Shown: positions 1-8,878, numbered from the stretch's first letter. The stretch is DNA of 64,000 bases from J029 sp964482495 (GCA_964482495.1 CAYZXS010000001.1:148337-212336); one strand, 5' to 3'. The notes: generated by a model not told the origin, from the sequence alone. Numbers and translations are program-made.

Positions 1-435
1 GGCTTCCTCGGCGACGCCAGCGGCGGCGTGGTCCAGGACGGCAACAGCCACCACGACGTCTACCTGCACCTGCACCACCGCTTCGATCCGCGCGCGGGGC
101 TCGCGCTGCTGCCGCGGGTCTTCCATCACAGCAAGGACTTCGCCTTCCCCTCGACGCAGTACTTCTCGCCCAGCGGGCTCGAGTCCTGGGGCAGCGGCCT
201 GCGGGTCGAGGCCTGGAACCTGGACCGCAGCCGCGAGGCCTACTTCGACGCCAGCGGCTTCTTCCAGCCTTCCGGCGTCTCCTCCTGGGGTTACCAGCTC
301 GAGGGCGGCGTGGTCCAGCGCTGGGGCGCCGGCGAGCTCGGACTGCGCGCCCACCACCTCTGCACCGGCGAGCGCGGCTTGGCCGGACGCTTCCGTTCCT
401 TCGCGCTCCAGGTCTACGGAGCCCTGGTGTTCTGA
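1..435 (+). CDS. Outer-membrane beta-barrel exporter, C-terminal part (5' end outside window)
   Basis: The frame is open from base 1 to a TGA at 433-435, so only the last 144 codons of the gene are seen. The residues alternate polar and aromatic as in beta strands, and the chain ends in a hydrophobic residue followed by Phe (VF), typical of outer-membrane barrels. It is clearly paralogous to the C-terminus of the gene at 3006-4655: both share YFSPS(G/N)LESWG and F(F/Y)QPSGV(S/E)(S/D)WG at matching spacing. By analogy with that gene it should be the pore of a TPR/beta-barrel polysaccharide exporter of the BcsC/PgaA type. Its stop overlaps the start of the synthase gene (TGATG), so the two are probably translationally coupled. 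The function is inferred from the paralogue and context. Confidence 0.72.
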   Translation, partial: GFLGDASGGVVQDGNSHHDVYLHLHHRFDPRAGLALLPRVFHHSKDFAFPSTQYFSPSGLESWGSGLRVEAWNLDRSREAYFDASGFFQPSGVSSWGYQLEGGVVQRWGAGELGLRAHHLCTGERGLAGRFRSFALQVYGALVF

Positions 436-2981
436 TGGCGGCCACCGAGCACCGAGGGACCCAGCGGCCGGCGCCGCGGCGCAGCGGCAACCCCGCGGTC
501 CTGCTCTCGGTCCTGGGCGCCCTGGCGATCGCCGGCACCCTGATGGGGAGCCCGGTCGTCGCCGGCGATCCGGCGCCCGCGGGCGCGGCCAGCTGGCGCA
601 GCCTGCCGGAGCTGCAGGACATCGGGATCTCGCTCGCCCTGGTGATCGGCGCCTTCGCCATCTTCCACCTGTCGCCGCGCCGGCTGCGCTGGCTGGGCAT
701 GGGCTTGAGCGCGGCGGCGTCCTTGCGTTACATCGTCTGGCGCGCCACGGCGACCCTGAACTTCGAGAACGGGGTCAACGGCACCGCCTGCGTGCTGCTG
801 TTCCTGGCCGAGCTCTACACCGTCGGCCTGCTGTTCCTGGGCCACTTCCAGACCTTCGCGCCGCGCAACCGCATCACCCCGTGGGTGCCGCCGGACGCCC
901 GCTGGCCCTCGGTCGACGTCTTCATCACCACCTACGACGAAGGCGTGGACGTGGTCCGCCGGACCGCGGTCGGCTGCAAGGAGCTGCGCTACGCCGGCGA
1001 GAAGCAGGTCTGGATCCTCGACGACGGCCGGCGGCCGGCGATGCGCGAGCTCGCGGAGAAGCTGGGGGTCGGCTACCTCACCCGGCCGGACAACGCCCAC
1101 GCCAAGGCCGGCAACCTCAACGCCGCGATCCAGCACACCGAGGGCGAGCTGATCGCCCAGTTCGACGCCGACCACGTCCCGGTCCGCTCCTTCCTCGAGC
1201 GCACCGTGCCCTTCTTCTTCGGCCACGAGGACCTGGCCTTCGTCCAGACGCCGCACAACTTCTACAACCCCGACGTCTTCCAGCGCAACCTGCTGGTCGA
1301 GGACGCCGTGGCGGGGGAGCGGGACCTGTTCTTCCATGTGCTGCAGCCCGGTAACGACCGCTGGAACGCGGCCTTCTTCTGCGGCAGCAACGCCGTGCTC
1401 AGCCGCGAGGCGCTGGCCGACGTCGGCGGCTTCGCCACGGAGACCATCACCGAGGACGCCCACACGGCGCTGCGCCTGCACGCCAAGGGCTGGAAGTCCG
1501 CCTATCTCGACGTGCCGCTGGCCGGCGGCTTGGCGGCGGAGACCTACGCCGACGCCCTGACCCAGCGGCTGCGCTGGGGCATGGGCATGGCCGGCATCCT
1601 GAAGGTCGACAACCCGATCACGGTCAAGGGGCTGAGCCTGCCGCAGCGGCTGTGTTACTTCGCGGCCAGCTTCTTCTTCTTCTTCGGCATCCCGCGGCTG
1701 CTGTTCTTCCTGGCGCCGGTGGGCTTCATGCTGCTGAACATCAAGCCGATCGACGCCAGCATCCTGACCGTGGTGACGATGTTCCTGCCGCACATCCTGG
1801 CCGGCTGGTTCGTGGTCAGCGGCGTCAGCCGCAACATCCGCCACACCTTCTGGAGCGAGGTCTACGAGTGCGCGGTCGCCTGGCACATGGCGGTGTCGGT
1901 GGTCTGGACCTTGTTCACGCGCAAGAAGCTGCCCTTCAAGGTCACGCCCAAGGACGTGCGCCGCGACCGGGTCAGCTGGAACGCCCGCGCCGCGGTGCCG
2001 CAGATGGTGTTGCTGGCCCTGACCCTGGTCTCGCTCGGGGTCGGCGTGCAGCTGTTCCAGCGCGGCTGGGAGGCCGGCGGCGTCACGGTCATGAACCTGG
2101 TCTGGCTGGCTTACAACGCCCTGCTGCTCACCGCGGCCGTCGCGGTCAGCATCGACCGTCCGCAGCGCCGGTCGGCCCCGCGGCTGCCGGTGCACCTGCC
2201 GGCCACCCTGCGTTGGTCGATCCGGGGCAAGCACCTCGAGGTCGACGGCGTCGCGGTCGACCTCTCCGAGGGCGGCGCCCGGGTCCTCTTGCGCGATGCC
2301 GTGCCGCCGGACGTGGAGGTCGAGCTGCTGCTCGGCCAGGGCGCCGAGCGCCTGAGCCTGCCCGCCGAGCTGGTCTCCTGCCGCCCCGGCGAGGACGGCC
2401 TGGTCCACGGCGCCGGCCTGCGTTTCCCCGAGCTCCCCGAAGCCACCCGGATCCAGATCATCCAGTGGATGTACTGCGACCCGGAGACCTGGAGCCGCGG
2501 CCAGGAGCACGCCGCGCCCTGGAAGGCCTTCGTCAAGCTCGCCGGCAGCCCCTTCCGGGCGGTTCGGACCCAGGAGATCGAGCTCCAGCGGCGGGCGCCG
2601 CGCCAGGACGGCCGGCGGCACGCCACCCTGCGCGTCGGGGAAGACGAATCGCGCACCGCCTGGGTCGAGGACCTCTCGCTCGGCGGCGCCAGGGTCGTCC
2701 TGGACAAGGGCCGGCTGAAGCGCGGCCAGACCCTCTCCCTGCTCCTGCCCCTGCGGTCCGGGCAGAGCCTAGACCTGCAAGTCGAGGTGATGGCTCCGCG
2801 CGGCGCCCGAAGTTGGGGCTTGCGCTTCCGCGAGCTGGCCGAGGCGGAACGGGCCGACTTGCTGTGGGACCTGTTCGTGGCACCGTTGAGCGACCGTCAA
2901 CAAGCCCGGGTGCTCGAGGCCGTGCCGGCGGCGCCGCCCTTCGGCGCCGACCGGGGCCGGGCCGCTCGGCCCGCGGGCTGA
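435..2981 (+). CDS. bcsA: Cellulose-synthase-like membrane glycosyltransferase with two PilZ domains
   Basis: This is a processive family 2 glycosyltransferase of the inner membrane that should polymerise an exopolysaccharide from a nucleotide sugar and pass it through its own membrane channel. N-terminal membrane segments lie at about residues 20-42, 62-80 and 112-137. The catalytic motifs are visible: DDG at 196-198, DAD at 244-246, TED at 339-341 and QRLRW at 377-381. Several more TM segments follow. A PilZ domain has RxxxR at 579-583 and DLSEGG at 609-614. A second has RQDGR at 723-727 and DLSLGG at 746-751. Cyclic-di-GMP control is therefore likely. Standard BcsA has one PilZ domain, so the second is unusual. 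The 848-residue length is near that of BcsA. No bcsB or bcsZ is seen here. The polymer may not be cellulose. Confidence 0.85.
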   Translation: MAATEHRGTQRPAPRRSGNPAVLLSVLGALAIAGTLMGSPVVAGDPAPAGAASWRSLPELQDIGISLALVIGAFAIFHLSPRRLRWLGMGLSAAASLRYIVWRATATLNFENGVNGTACVLLFLAELYTVGLLFLGHFQTFAPRNRITPWVPPDARWPSVDVFITTYDEGVDVVRRTAVGCKELRYAGEKQVWILDDGRRPAMRELAEKLGVGYLTRPDNAHAKAGNLNAAIQHTEGELIAQFDADHVPVRSFLERTVPFFFGHEDLAFVQTPHNFYNPDVFQRNLLVEDAVAGERDLFFHVLQPGNDRWNAAFFCGSNAVLSREALADVGGFATETITEDAHTALRLHAKGWKSAYLDVPLAGGLAAETYADALTQRLRWGMGMAGILKVDNPITVKGLSLPQRLCYFAASFFFFFGIPRLLFFLAPVGFMLLNIKPIDASILTVVTMFLPHILAGWFVVSGVSRNIRHTFWSEVYECAVAWHMAVSVVWTLFTRKKLPFKVTPKDVRRDRVSWNARAAVPQMVLLALTLVSLGVGVQLFQRGWEAGGVTVMNLVWLAYNALLLTAAVAVSIDRPQRRSAPRLPVHLPATLRWSIRGKHLEVDGVAVDLSEGGARVLLRDAVPPDVEVELLLGQGAERLSLPAELVSCRPGEDGLVHGAGLRFPELPEATRIQIIQWMYCDPETWSRGQEHAAPWKAFVKLAGSPFRAVRTQEIELQRRAPRQDGRRHATLRVGEDESRTAWVEDLSLGGARVVLDKGRLKRGQTLSLLLPLRSGQSLDLQVEVMAPRGARSWGLRFRELAEAERADLLWDLFVAPLSDRQQARVLEAVPAAPPFGADRGRAARPAG

Positions 2982-2994
2982 GCCCCGACTCCGC

Positions 2995-3000
2995 TAACCT
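2995..3000 (+). promoter_or_regulatory. Candidate -10 element, near-leaderless
   Basis: The hexamer TAACCT ends five bases before the ATG at 3006, and no Shine-Dalgarno sequence lies between. It resembles the TAnnnT-N6-start arrangement found upstream of several other genes in this window, which suggests an almost leaderless transcript separate from the upstream synthase. Confidence 0.35.
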
Positions 3001-3005
3001 GGGTC

Positions 3006-4655
3006 ATGGTCCGTCGTACGGCCCCCTCCCTGCTCCTCGCCGCCCTGCTCCTGTCCGGCATCGCCGCCGCGCAGGACCCCGAAGTCGTTTCCCCCGCCCG
3101 CGACGCCCTGGCCGCCGGCCGCGCCGCCCTGGAGGAGGGCGACCTGCCGCTGGCCGAGCAGCGCTTCCGCGAGGCGATCGGCGCCGGCGTCGCCGAAGGC
3201 TGGGCCGGGCTGGCCGAGCTGCACCGCCTCGAGGGCGACCTGGAGGCCGCCGCCGACGCCATGTGGGAGCTGCACGGCGCCCGCCCCGGCGACCTCGAGG
3301 TCAAGCGCCAGCTCGCGGCGCTGCTGGCAAGGATGCCCGGGCACGAGTGGGAGTCCTTCCCGCTGCACGCGGAGCTGGTCGAGCAGCTGCCCCGAGACCC
3401 GGCGCTGCGCCTGGAGCTAGCGCGGCTGCAGTCGGTCCTCGGCTGGCACGACGACGCTCGGGACAACTACGCCCTGGTCGCCGCCAGCGACCCGCCGGCG
3501 GAGCTGCTGCTGGTGGCGGAGCTCGGCCTGGCCGACGACTACAACCGCGCCGGCCTGCGCCACCGGGCGGAGGAGATCTACCGCCGCCACCTCGAGCCCC
3601 AGCCGCACCCGCTGGCGCTGCGCGGCCTGGCGGACCTCGAGCTCCGGCAAGGCCGGGCGGCCGCGGCGGAGGCGCTCTACGAGCAGGTCCTGGACCTCGA
3701 CCCGGACGACTTCGAGGCCCGCGAGCGGGTCAAGTCCGCCCGCGCCGCCCGCGGACCCAAGGTGTTCGTGCGCGCCCAGAGCTACTCCGGCAGCGACGAC
3801 TGGAGCCGGGCCAAGCTGCTCGGCGGCGCCGACTTCAGCCTCGGCGGCGACACCCGCTATCAGGTCGGCGTGGAGCACGCCCGCTTCGAGGACGGCGCCG
3901 GCCGCGAGCTGGAGCGCAACTCCCTGGTCCTGCGCGGCGAGTGGCGCCCCGACCCCTTCGTCCGGATCCACGCCGACCTGCAGAGCGGCGACCAGGGCGG
4001 GGGATCGAACCCGCGCGGCGGCGTCGGCGTCTTCTACGAGCCGACCGAGTCGGCCGTGTTCCGCGGCGGCTACCGCCACGATGACTTCCTCGACCCGGCC
4101 GACCCGCTGGCCTTCGACCGCCGCAACCACGCCACCGACCTGCGGCTGCACTCGGCGCTGGGCCTGCAGTCCGAGACCTTCTACGCCGCCGCCGCCTACA
4201 CGCCGCCCGGCAGCTTCGGCTTCGCCGGATCGGCCGAAGGGGGCACCATCCAGGACCAGAACAACCGCAGCGAGCTGCACCTGCAGGTCCACCACAGCAC
4301 CGCGGTCGGGGCCGGCTGGCGAGTGACGCCGCGCGGCTACTACCACCGCAAGCACTACCAGTCTGCCGCCGCGACCTACTTCTCGCCCAGCAACCTCGAA
4401 TCGTGGGGAGCGGGCTGCGAGCTGGCCGCCTGGAGCTACGACCACCAGCGCGAGTTCTCGCTCGACTTCGCCGGCTTCTACCAGCCCTCGGGGGTCGAGG
4501 ACTGGGGCTTCCAGGCCGACCTCGGCTTCCAGCAGCAGCTCGGTGACGCCAGCGCCCTCGTGCTCGGCGCGAGCTGGCTCAGCACTCCCGAGCGGGCGCC
4601 GGCCCCGGTGCTGCGCTCGGTGGCGGTGATGGCCGGACTGGCGATCGCCTTCTAG
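3006..4655 (+). CDS. TPR/beta-barrel exopolysaccharide export protein (BcsC/PgaA-like)
   Basis: The 549-residue protein starts with a signal peptide (about residues 1-22, ending AAAQ). Helical TPR-like repeats fill about residues 28-240 (for example AEALYEQVLDLDPDD). From about 245 to the terminal Phe the sequence is a beta-strand-rich barrel. The order of exported TPR scaffold then outer-membrane barrel is that of BcsC and PgaA, which carry a nascent polysaccharide across the periplasm and outer membrane. It follows the BcsA-like synthase after 24 bases. Its C-terminal third is paralogous to the partial gene at 1-435, so two exporters flank one synthase. It shares a CTAG at 4652-4655 with the convergent gene, where the stop codons overlap. 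Confidence 0.72.
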   Translation: MVRRTAPSLLLAALLLSGIAAAQDPEVVSPARDALAAGRAALEEGDLPLAEQRFREAIGAGVAEGWAGLAELHRLEGDLEAAADAMWELHGARPGDLEVKRQLAALLARMPGHEWESFPLHAELVEQLPRDPALRLELARLQSVLGWHDDARDNYALVAASDPPAELLLVAELGLADDYNRAGLRHRAEEIYRRHLEPQPHPLALRGLADLELRQGRAAAAEALYEQVLDLDPDDFEARERVKSARAARGPKVFVRAQSYSGSDDWSRAKLLGGADFSLGGDTRYQVGVEHARFEDGAGRELERNSLVLRGEWRPDPFVRIHADLQSGDQGGGSNPRGGVGVFYEPTESAVFRGGYRHDDFLDPADPLAFDRRNHATDLRLHSALGLQSETFYAAAAYTPPGSFGFAGSAEGGTIQDQNNRSELHLQVHHSTAVGAGWRVTPRGYYHRKHYQSAAATYFSPSNLESWGAGCELAAWSYDHQREFSLDFAGFYQPSGVEDWGFQADLGFQQQLGDASALVLGASWLSTPERAPAPVLRSVAVMAGLAIAF

Positions 4656-5677
4656 CCGCCGGCGGCGGCCGCCCGGCGCAGCTCGTCGAGCCGCCGGGCC
4701 AGCTCCTCGGGGTGCAGGGCCAGGGGCTCGCCCAAGCGGACGGCCCCGTGGCCGGCGGCGGTGACCGGCACCGAGACCAGGCCTTGCTCCAGGAGCTCGG
4801 CGGCGAAGGCCATGCGCTCCGGAGAGCCGCAGACGTGGGGTTGCCGGATCGGGCCCGGCAGGGGCGGGGCGCCCGGACTCCGGGTCAGGGCCTGGTATTC
4901 CAGCCAGTAGGCCTCGAGCCGCCGGGCAGCCAGGGCGGAGCCGTGATCGAGCCCGCCCGCGGGCCACTGCTCGTAGTTCGCCGCGGTCCAGGGCAGGACG
5001 AAGGCGGCGACCGGGCCGTAGCCGGGGCCGAGGAGGTCTTCGACCCACGCCGCCACCCGCTGGATGGTCGAACCCAGCCGGATCGAGGCGGCGTCCACCT
5101 CCGGGTGGCCAGCGCGGGCGGCGATGGCCACCAGGTCCGCCTCGGGGATCCACCACTCGGGCTCCTCGGCGCCGGGGCGGTGCTCGGCCTGGACCATGAG
5201 GTCGACCGAGGCCTCGATCACCCAGGCCGAGAGGTCGGGGTCGAGGCAGGCGAGGTCCTGGTCATGCGCCCGGCCGAGGAAGGCCTGCGGCCCGAAGTGC
5301 CAGGGTTCGTCCATGGCGCCGTGGGCCACCAGGCCGCACAGATAGGCGTAGAGCCGCTCGGCGTGCGGACTCCAGGGTTCGCCGTAGACGTCGTGCAGGT
5401 AGCCCGCGGCGACGGTGTGGTAGGGCGCCCAGTGGGAGTCCTCAGCCGCCTGGCTGGTGGCCGGCCACAGGTAACCCCAGTCGGGGTAGACCGCTCCGAC
5501 GCGCAGCTCCTGGGGGTGGGCCGCGAGGACGGCCGCCAGCTCCGGGAAGGCGAAGGCGTCGACCTCGGCCCGGGCGCGGTCCGCGGACTCGAAGTGGGTC
5601 GAGATCCCGGAGGCGACCAGGCCGCTGCCGGCCAGGGCGAGCAGCAGAAGGGCCATGAGGTGGCGGCGGAAGGACAT
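4652..5677 (-). CDS. Secreted zinc-dependent phospholipase C / GPI-PLD N-terminal-like protein
   Basis: The 341-residue protein has a signal peptide (about residues 1-23), so it should act outside the cytoplasm. The mature start, GISTHFE, and the following blocks closely resemble the N-terminal zinc phospholipase domain of GPI-specific phospholipase D as I recall it (GLSTH, GIVFPD, STHWTPF, GITSHMAADVSWH). Here they read GAVYPDWGY, DSHWAPYH and GLVAHGAMDEPWH. The likely zinc ligands are H28, D66, H82, H119, D123 and H127. Family members cleave phospholipids or glycolipid anchors. No integrin-like FG-GAP repeats follow, unlike eukaryotic GPI-PLD. A TAGAAT box lies six bases before the ATG. The substrate is unknown. 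Confidence 0.7.
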   Translation of the reverse strand: MSFRRHLMALLLLALAGSGLVASGISTHFESADRARAEVDAFAFPELAAVLAAHPQELRVGAVYPDWGYLWPATSQAAEDSHWAPYHTVAAGYLHDVYGEPWSPHAERLYAYLCGLVAHGAMDEPWHFGPQAFLGRAHDQDLACLDPDLSAWVIEASVDLMVQAEHRPGAEEPEWWIPEADLVAIAARAGHPEVDAASIRLGSTIQRVAAWVEDLLGPGYGPVAAFVLPWTAANYEQWPAGGLDHGSALAARRLEAYWLEYQALTRSPGAPPLPGPIRQPHVCGSPERMAFAAELLEQGLVSVPVTAAGHGAVRLGEPLALHPEELARRLDELRRAAAAGG

Positions 5678-5683
5678 GCTGCG

Positions 5684-5689
5684 ATTCTA
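5684..5689 (-). promoter_or_regulatory. Candidate -10 element (TAGAAT), leaderless
   Basis: TAGAAT on the minus strand ends exactly six bases before the ATG at 5677 and there is no ribosome binding site between. This spacing would place the transcription start at or next to the A of the start codon. Confidence 0.5.
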
Positions 5690-5718
5690 TGATGCGGCGC
5701 CTGACCGGCCGCTGCTCC

Positions 5719-6222
5719 ATGTCCGCGCCCCCTCCTGATCCCGCCGCTCCCGTCCTGGTCCCGGTGGACTTCTCCGCCGGCAGCGCCGCCGCCCTCCAAT
5801 GGGCGGCTCAGTACGCTCGTCGGTCGCGCCTGCCACTGGTGATCCTGCACGTGGTCCACGACCCCGGGGCCGCCCCCGGCTCCTACGCGCCGCGCGAGGC
5901 CGGAGAGGGGCTGCGACCGCTCGACGACGTCGGCCGGGAGCTGCTCGAGGAGTTCCTGGCCGAGTGCCGCGAGCGGGACCCGGACCTGCCGACCGCGGGA
6001 GAGGTCCGGCTCGAGATGGCGGTCGGCCTGCCCGCCAACCGCATCCTCGAGGTGGCCCAGGCCCTCGGCGCCGGCCACATCGTCATGGGCAGCCGCGGCC
6101 GCACCGGGCTCTCCCGGCTGCTGCTGGGGTCCAAGGCCGAGCGGGTCGTCCAGCTGTCGCCGGTGCCGGTGACCATCGTCAAGGTCGCCGCGGCCGCGGA
6201 CCCGGAGGTGCCGGCGCCGTGA
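5719..6222 (+). CDS. Universal stress protein, UspA family
   Basis: This is a cytoplasmic single-domain Usp protein of 167 residues. It has the beta-strand start VLVPVDFSAGSAAAL, the second strand LPLVILHVVHD and the nucleotide-binding signature MGSRGRTGLSRLLLGSKAE (G-2X-G-9X-G-S/T), so it is probably of the ATP-binding Usp type. The ATG at 5719 was preferred over the ATG at 5689 because the latter would nearly abut the divergent gene's promoter and adds a non-conserved arginine-rich leader. The last bases overlap the GTG of the phosphate transporter gene (GTGA), so the two are probably coupled. Usp proteins respond to starvation or stress, and the link here to phosphate uptake is contextual only. 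Confidence 0.85.
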   Translation: MSAPPPDPAAPVLVPVDFSAGSAAALQWAAQYARRSRLPLVILHVVHDPGAAPGSYAPREAGEGLRPLDDVGRELLEEFLAECRERDPDLPTAGEVRLEMAVGLPANRILEVAQALGAGHIVMGSRGRTGLSRLLLGSKAERVVQLSPVPVTIVKVAAAADPEVPAP

Positions 6223-7871
6223 TCGCCGCGCCCGCCGCCGAGCTCGAGACCTTCCCGGTCGCCATGGAGCTGCTGGGGGGCCTGGCCCTGTTCCTGTTCG
6301 GCATGGAGCTCCTGGCCGACTCCCTCAAGGCCGTGGCCGGCGAGCGGATGAAGAGCATCCTGGCGCGGCTGACCTCCAACCGGATCATGGGGGTGCTGAC
6401 GGGCGGCTTCGTCACCGCCGTGATCCAGTCCAGCTCGGTGACCACGGTGCTGGTTGTAGGTTTCATCTCCGCGGGGTTGATGTCCTTGTCGCAGGCCATC
6501 GGCGTGATCTTCGGGGCCAACATCGGCACCACGATCACGGCCCAGATCATCGCCTTCAAGGTCACCCACTACGCCCTCTTGCTGGTCGCGCTCGGCTACG
6601 GCTTGGTGTTCTTCTCCCGCGGCGAAGCCTGGAAGCAGCACGGCAAGGGCCTGCTCGGCCTGGGCTTGGTCTTCTTCGGCATGCACGTGATGGGGGACTC
6701 GATGGTGCCGCTGCGCGACCACGCGCCCTTCCTGAGCTGGATGGCCGAGATGGAGCACCCGATGCTCGGCATCCTGGCCGGGGCGGCCTTCACCGCCCTG
6801 GTCCAGTCCAGCTCGGCCACTACCGGGGTGGTGATCGTGTTCGCCAGCCAGGGCCTGGTCACGCTGCCGGCCGGCATCGCCCTGATCTTCGGTGCCAACA
6901 TCGGGACCTGCGTCACGGCCTTGCTGGCGAGCATCGGCCGCCCCCGCGAGGCGGTGCGAGCCGCGGTGGCGCACATCTTGTTCCAGGTCCTGGGGGTGCT
7001 GGTCTGGCTGGCCTTCATCAAGGAGCTGGCCAGCCTGGTGGGGGAGCTGTCGACGGACGCTCCGCGCCAGATCGCCCACGCCCACACCATCTTCAACGTC
7101 AGCAGCACGGTCCTTTTCCTGCCGATGGCGGGCTTCCTCGCCCGGTTCATCGAGTGGCTGGTGCCCGACCGTCCCATCGCCGAGGAGGAGCTGGTCCGGG
7201 CCAAGTACCTGGACGAGGACCTGGTCACGACCCCGGCGCTGGCCTTGGACCGGGCGCGGCTCGAGATCCTGCACATGGGCGACGCCGCTAGCGACATGCT
7301 GCGGCGGATCTTCCCGGCGCTGACCACCGGCAGCGAGCAGGACCTGGAGGAGATCGAGCGCCTCGACGACCGGGTGGACGCCCTGCACGGGCACATCGTC
7401 ACCTACCTCGGCCGGATCAGCCGCACCCGCCTCACCGACGGCCAGATGGCCGAGTTCCTGAAGCTGATGGAAGCCGCCAACAGCCTCGAGAACATCGGCG
7501 ACATCGTCGAAACCAACCTGGTCCAGCTCGGTCGCTCCCGGATCGAGCAGCGGCTGCGGATCAGCGACGCCACCCGAGAGGTGCTGCAGGAGTTCCACCA
7601 CGCGGTGGGCAAGGCCCTCGACCAAGCGCTGCTGGCGGTGACCCAGAAGAACCCCGAGGCCGCCCGGGAGGTGCTCCAGCGCAAGGCCGAGATCCGCTCC
7701 TTGGCCAACTCGGCGGCCCTGCACGAGGCCAAGCGGCTGGTCGCGGAGGAGCCCAATCGACTGCCGGCCTACACGCTCGAGATCGACACCCTCGAGAACC
7801 TCAAGCGGGTCTACTACTTCTGCCGCCGGATGGCACGCGCTGGCATCCCCGAGAGCGCCGAACTTTCCTGA
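6219..7871 (+). CDS. Na+/phosphate cotransporter (NptA/YjbB family) with PhoU-like C-terminus
   Basis: This is an inner-membrane sodium-phosphate symporter of about 550 residues. The two inverted-repeat halves each carry the QSSS hallmark (Q70 in QSSSVTT and Q196 in QSSSATT), each followed by a glycine-rich transmembrane stretch with GANIGT (FGANIGTTIT and FGANIGTCVT). After about residue 330 the sequence is hydrophilic and helical, as in PhoU-like domains fused to this family. The GTG start overlaps the stop of the Usp gene by four bases; an ATG at 6264 is an alternative just before the first membrane helix. No pho regulators are adjacent. Confidence 0.9.
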   Translation: MIAAPAAELETFPVAMELLGGLALFLFGMELLADSLKAVAGERMKSILARLTSNRIMGVLTGGFVTAVIQSSSVTTVLVVGFISAGLMSLSQAIGVIFGANIGTTITAQIIAFKVTHYALLLVALGYGLVFFSRGEAWKQHGKGLLGLGLVFFGMHVMGDSMVPLRDHAPFLSWMAEMEHPMLGILAGAAFTALVQSSSATTGVVIVFASQGLVTLPAGIALIFGANIGTCVTALLASIGRPREAVRAAVAHILFQVLGVLVWLAFIKELASLVGELSTDAPRQIAHAHTIFNVSSTVLFLPMAGFLARFIEWLVPDRPIAEEELVRAKYLDEDLVTTPALALDRARLEILHMGDAASDMLRRIFPALTTGSEQDLEEIERLDDRVDALHGHIVTYLGRISRTRLTDGQMAEFLKLMEAANSLENIGDIVETNLVQLGRSRIEQRLRISDATREVLQEFHHAVGKALDQALLAVTQKNPEAAREVLQRKAEIRSLANSAALHEAKRLVAEEPNRLPAYTLEIDTLENLKRVYYFCRRMARAGIPESAELS

Positions 7872-7961
7872 ATTTCGGGGGGGGGAGAGCCGCGGCGGGG
7901 GTCGATGGAAGGAATACCCCGCCGGCTCGGCCTACGCTCAGGCGCTGCCGTCGGAATATCC

Positions 7962-8363
7962 ATGCCTATGAATTCCACAGGTCCCCAGCGGGTCCTCGTC
8001 GTCGACGACGACCCGGAGATCCTCTCCACCTTGCTCAGCTTGCTCCGGACCACCGGCTTCGACACCGAAGGGGCGTCGACCGGTCGGACGGCGCTCACCA
8101 TGCTGCAGGAGCACCGCTTTGACTTCTTGCTCCTCGACGTGGTCCTGCCCGACATCGACGGCCTCGAGGTCCTCCGGCGGATTCGCGGCTCGAGTAGGAA
8201 GCCGGAAATCCTGGTGATGAGCTCCGGCGGCACCCTCGACGGCATGGATTATCTGCGGATGGCGCAGGATCTGGGGGCGGATCACGTCCTCGAGAAGCCT
8301 TTCCCGCCGAAAACCCTGATGAAACTCCTGCGCCGGGAAGAGCAGGACCGCCCGGCGACCTAG
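7962..8363 (+). CDS. Stand-alone response-regulator receiver protein
   Basis: The 133-residue protein is a single receiver domain with no output domain. It shows the acidic pocket VVDDDPE, the phosphoacceptor D59 in LLLDVVLPDIDG and the conserved Lys in EKPF. The position usually held by Ser/Thr lies in the stretch LVMSSGG. The ATG at 7962 is chosen because the upstream extension is not receiver-like; ATG 7968 is equally possible. It lies before a PhcB-like methyltransferase and a large sensor kinase, so it may act in that pathway, as PhcQ does in Ralstonia. It resembles the receiver at 13303-13671, with SGG after the fourth strand in both. Confidence 0.82.
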   Translation: MPMNSTGPQRVLVVDDDPEILSTLLSLLRTTGFDTEGASTGRTALTMLQEHRFDFLLLDVVLPDIDGLEVLRRIRGSSRKPEILVMSSGGTLDGMDYLRMAQDLGADHVLEKPFPPKTLMKLLRREEQDRPAT

Positions 8364-8878
8364 GGCAACGCCGACCTCCTCGCCGGCCAGCGACACCGAC
8401 CCCGGCATCCGATGGGGCATGCCCCGATTTCTCCGGTCGCCGCAGGGAGGAATTGGGTGAAGCTAACAAGCCTCTCTTTTTCAGTCACTTCCGCATCGAT
8501 TTTTTTGCGCGTTGGGCCGGTGTCGGCCTGACCGAGGGGTTGCCGGAGCAGGCCGCCGCGATGCCGTTTCCGATTTCCAGAAATTTCTGAGACAACGCGG
8601 GGGCTGCGGGATGAACCGAAATGAGGGCGCTGGCCTCCGCGGGCCATCATTCCCGCCGAGACCCGGGCAAATTCCGTCTCATGCATGACGATTCCAAGCA
8701 GGTTCCCCCTTCGATCCTCCCCGCTCCTTCCTGGAACCCGGCGCCTCCTCTCCGCCCTGCTCTCACCAGAGAGCCGGAAGCGGCCCGGACCAGGCGGGAT
8801 CATCCCTGCGTGGAACCGACCACTGACCAAACCGGTTCGCTGGACTTGACCCGTGCCAGCTACCCGGAACGACCCCCC
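8364..8878. other. 515-base intergenic region with no convincing gene
   Basis: No protein-like frame is seen here. An in-frame extension of the downstream gene to 8621 is low-complexity and does not look coded. The region is more AT-rich than its surroundings. It contains a perfect 12-base palindrome, GGGGCATGCCCC, at 8414-8425 soon after the receiver gene (possible terminator or operator) and a T7 run near 8500. A promoter for the methyltransferase gene would be expected here, but I cannot place one reliably. Confidence 0.45.

Noticed and set aside
414..2621. Long open frame antisense to the synthase gene
   Set aside because: Composition is a mirror of the GC-rich sense codons with no domain; the sense gene has clear catalytic motifs.
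7876..7885. Run of about ten G after the Na/Pi cotransporter gene
   Set aside because: A homopolymer in a short intergenic gap; no evidence for phase variation because it is outside any reading frame.
8621..8878. N-terminal extension of the PilZ-methyltransferase
   Set aside because: The added 86 residues are low-complexity and proline-rich, and PilZ begins shortly after the ATG at 8879.
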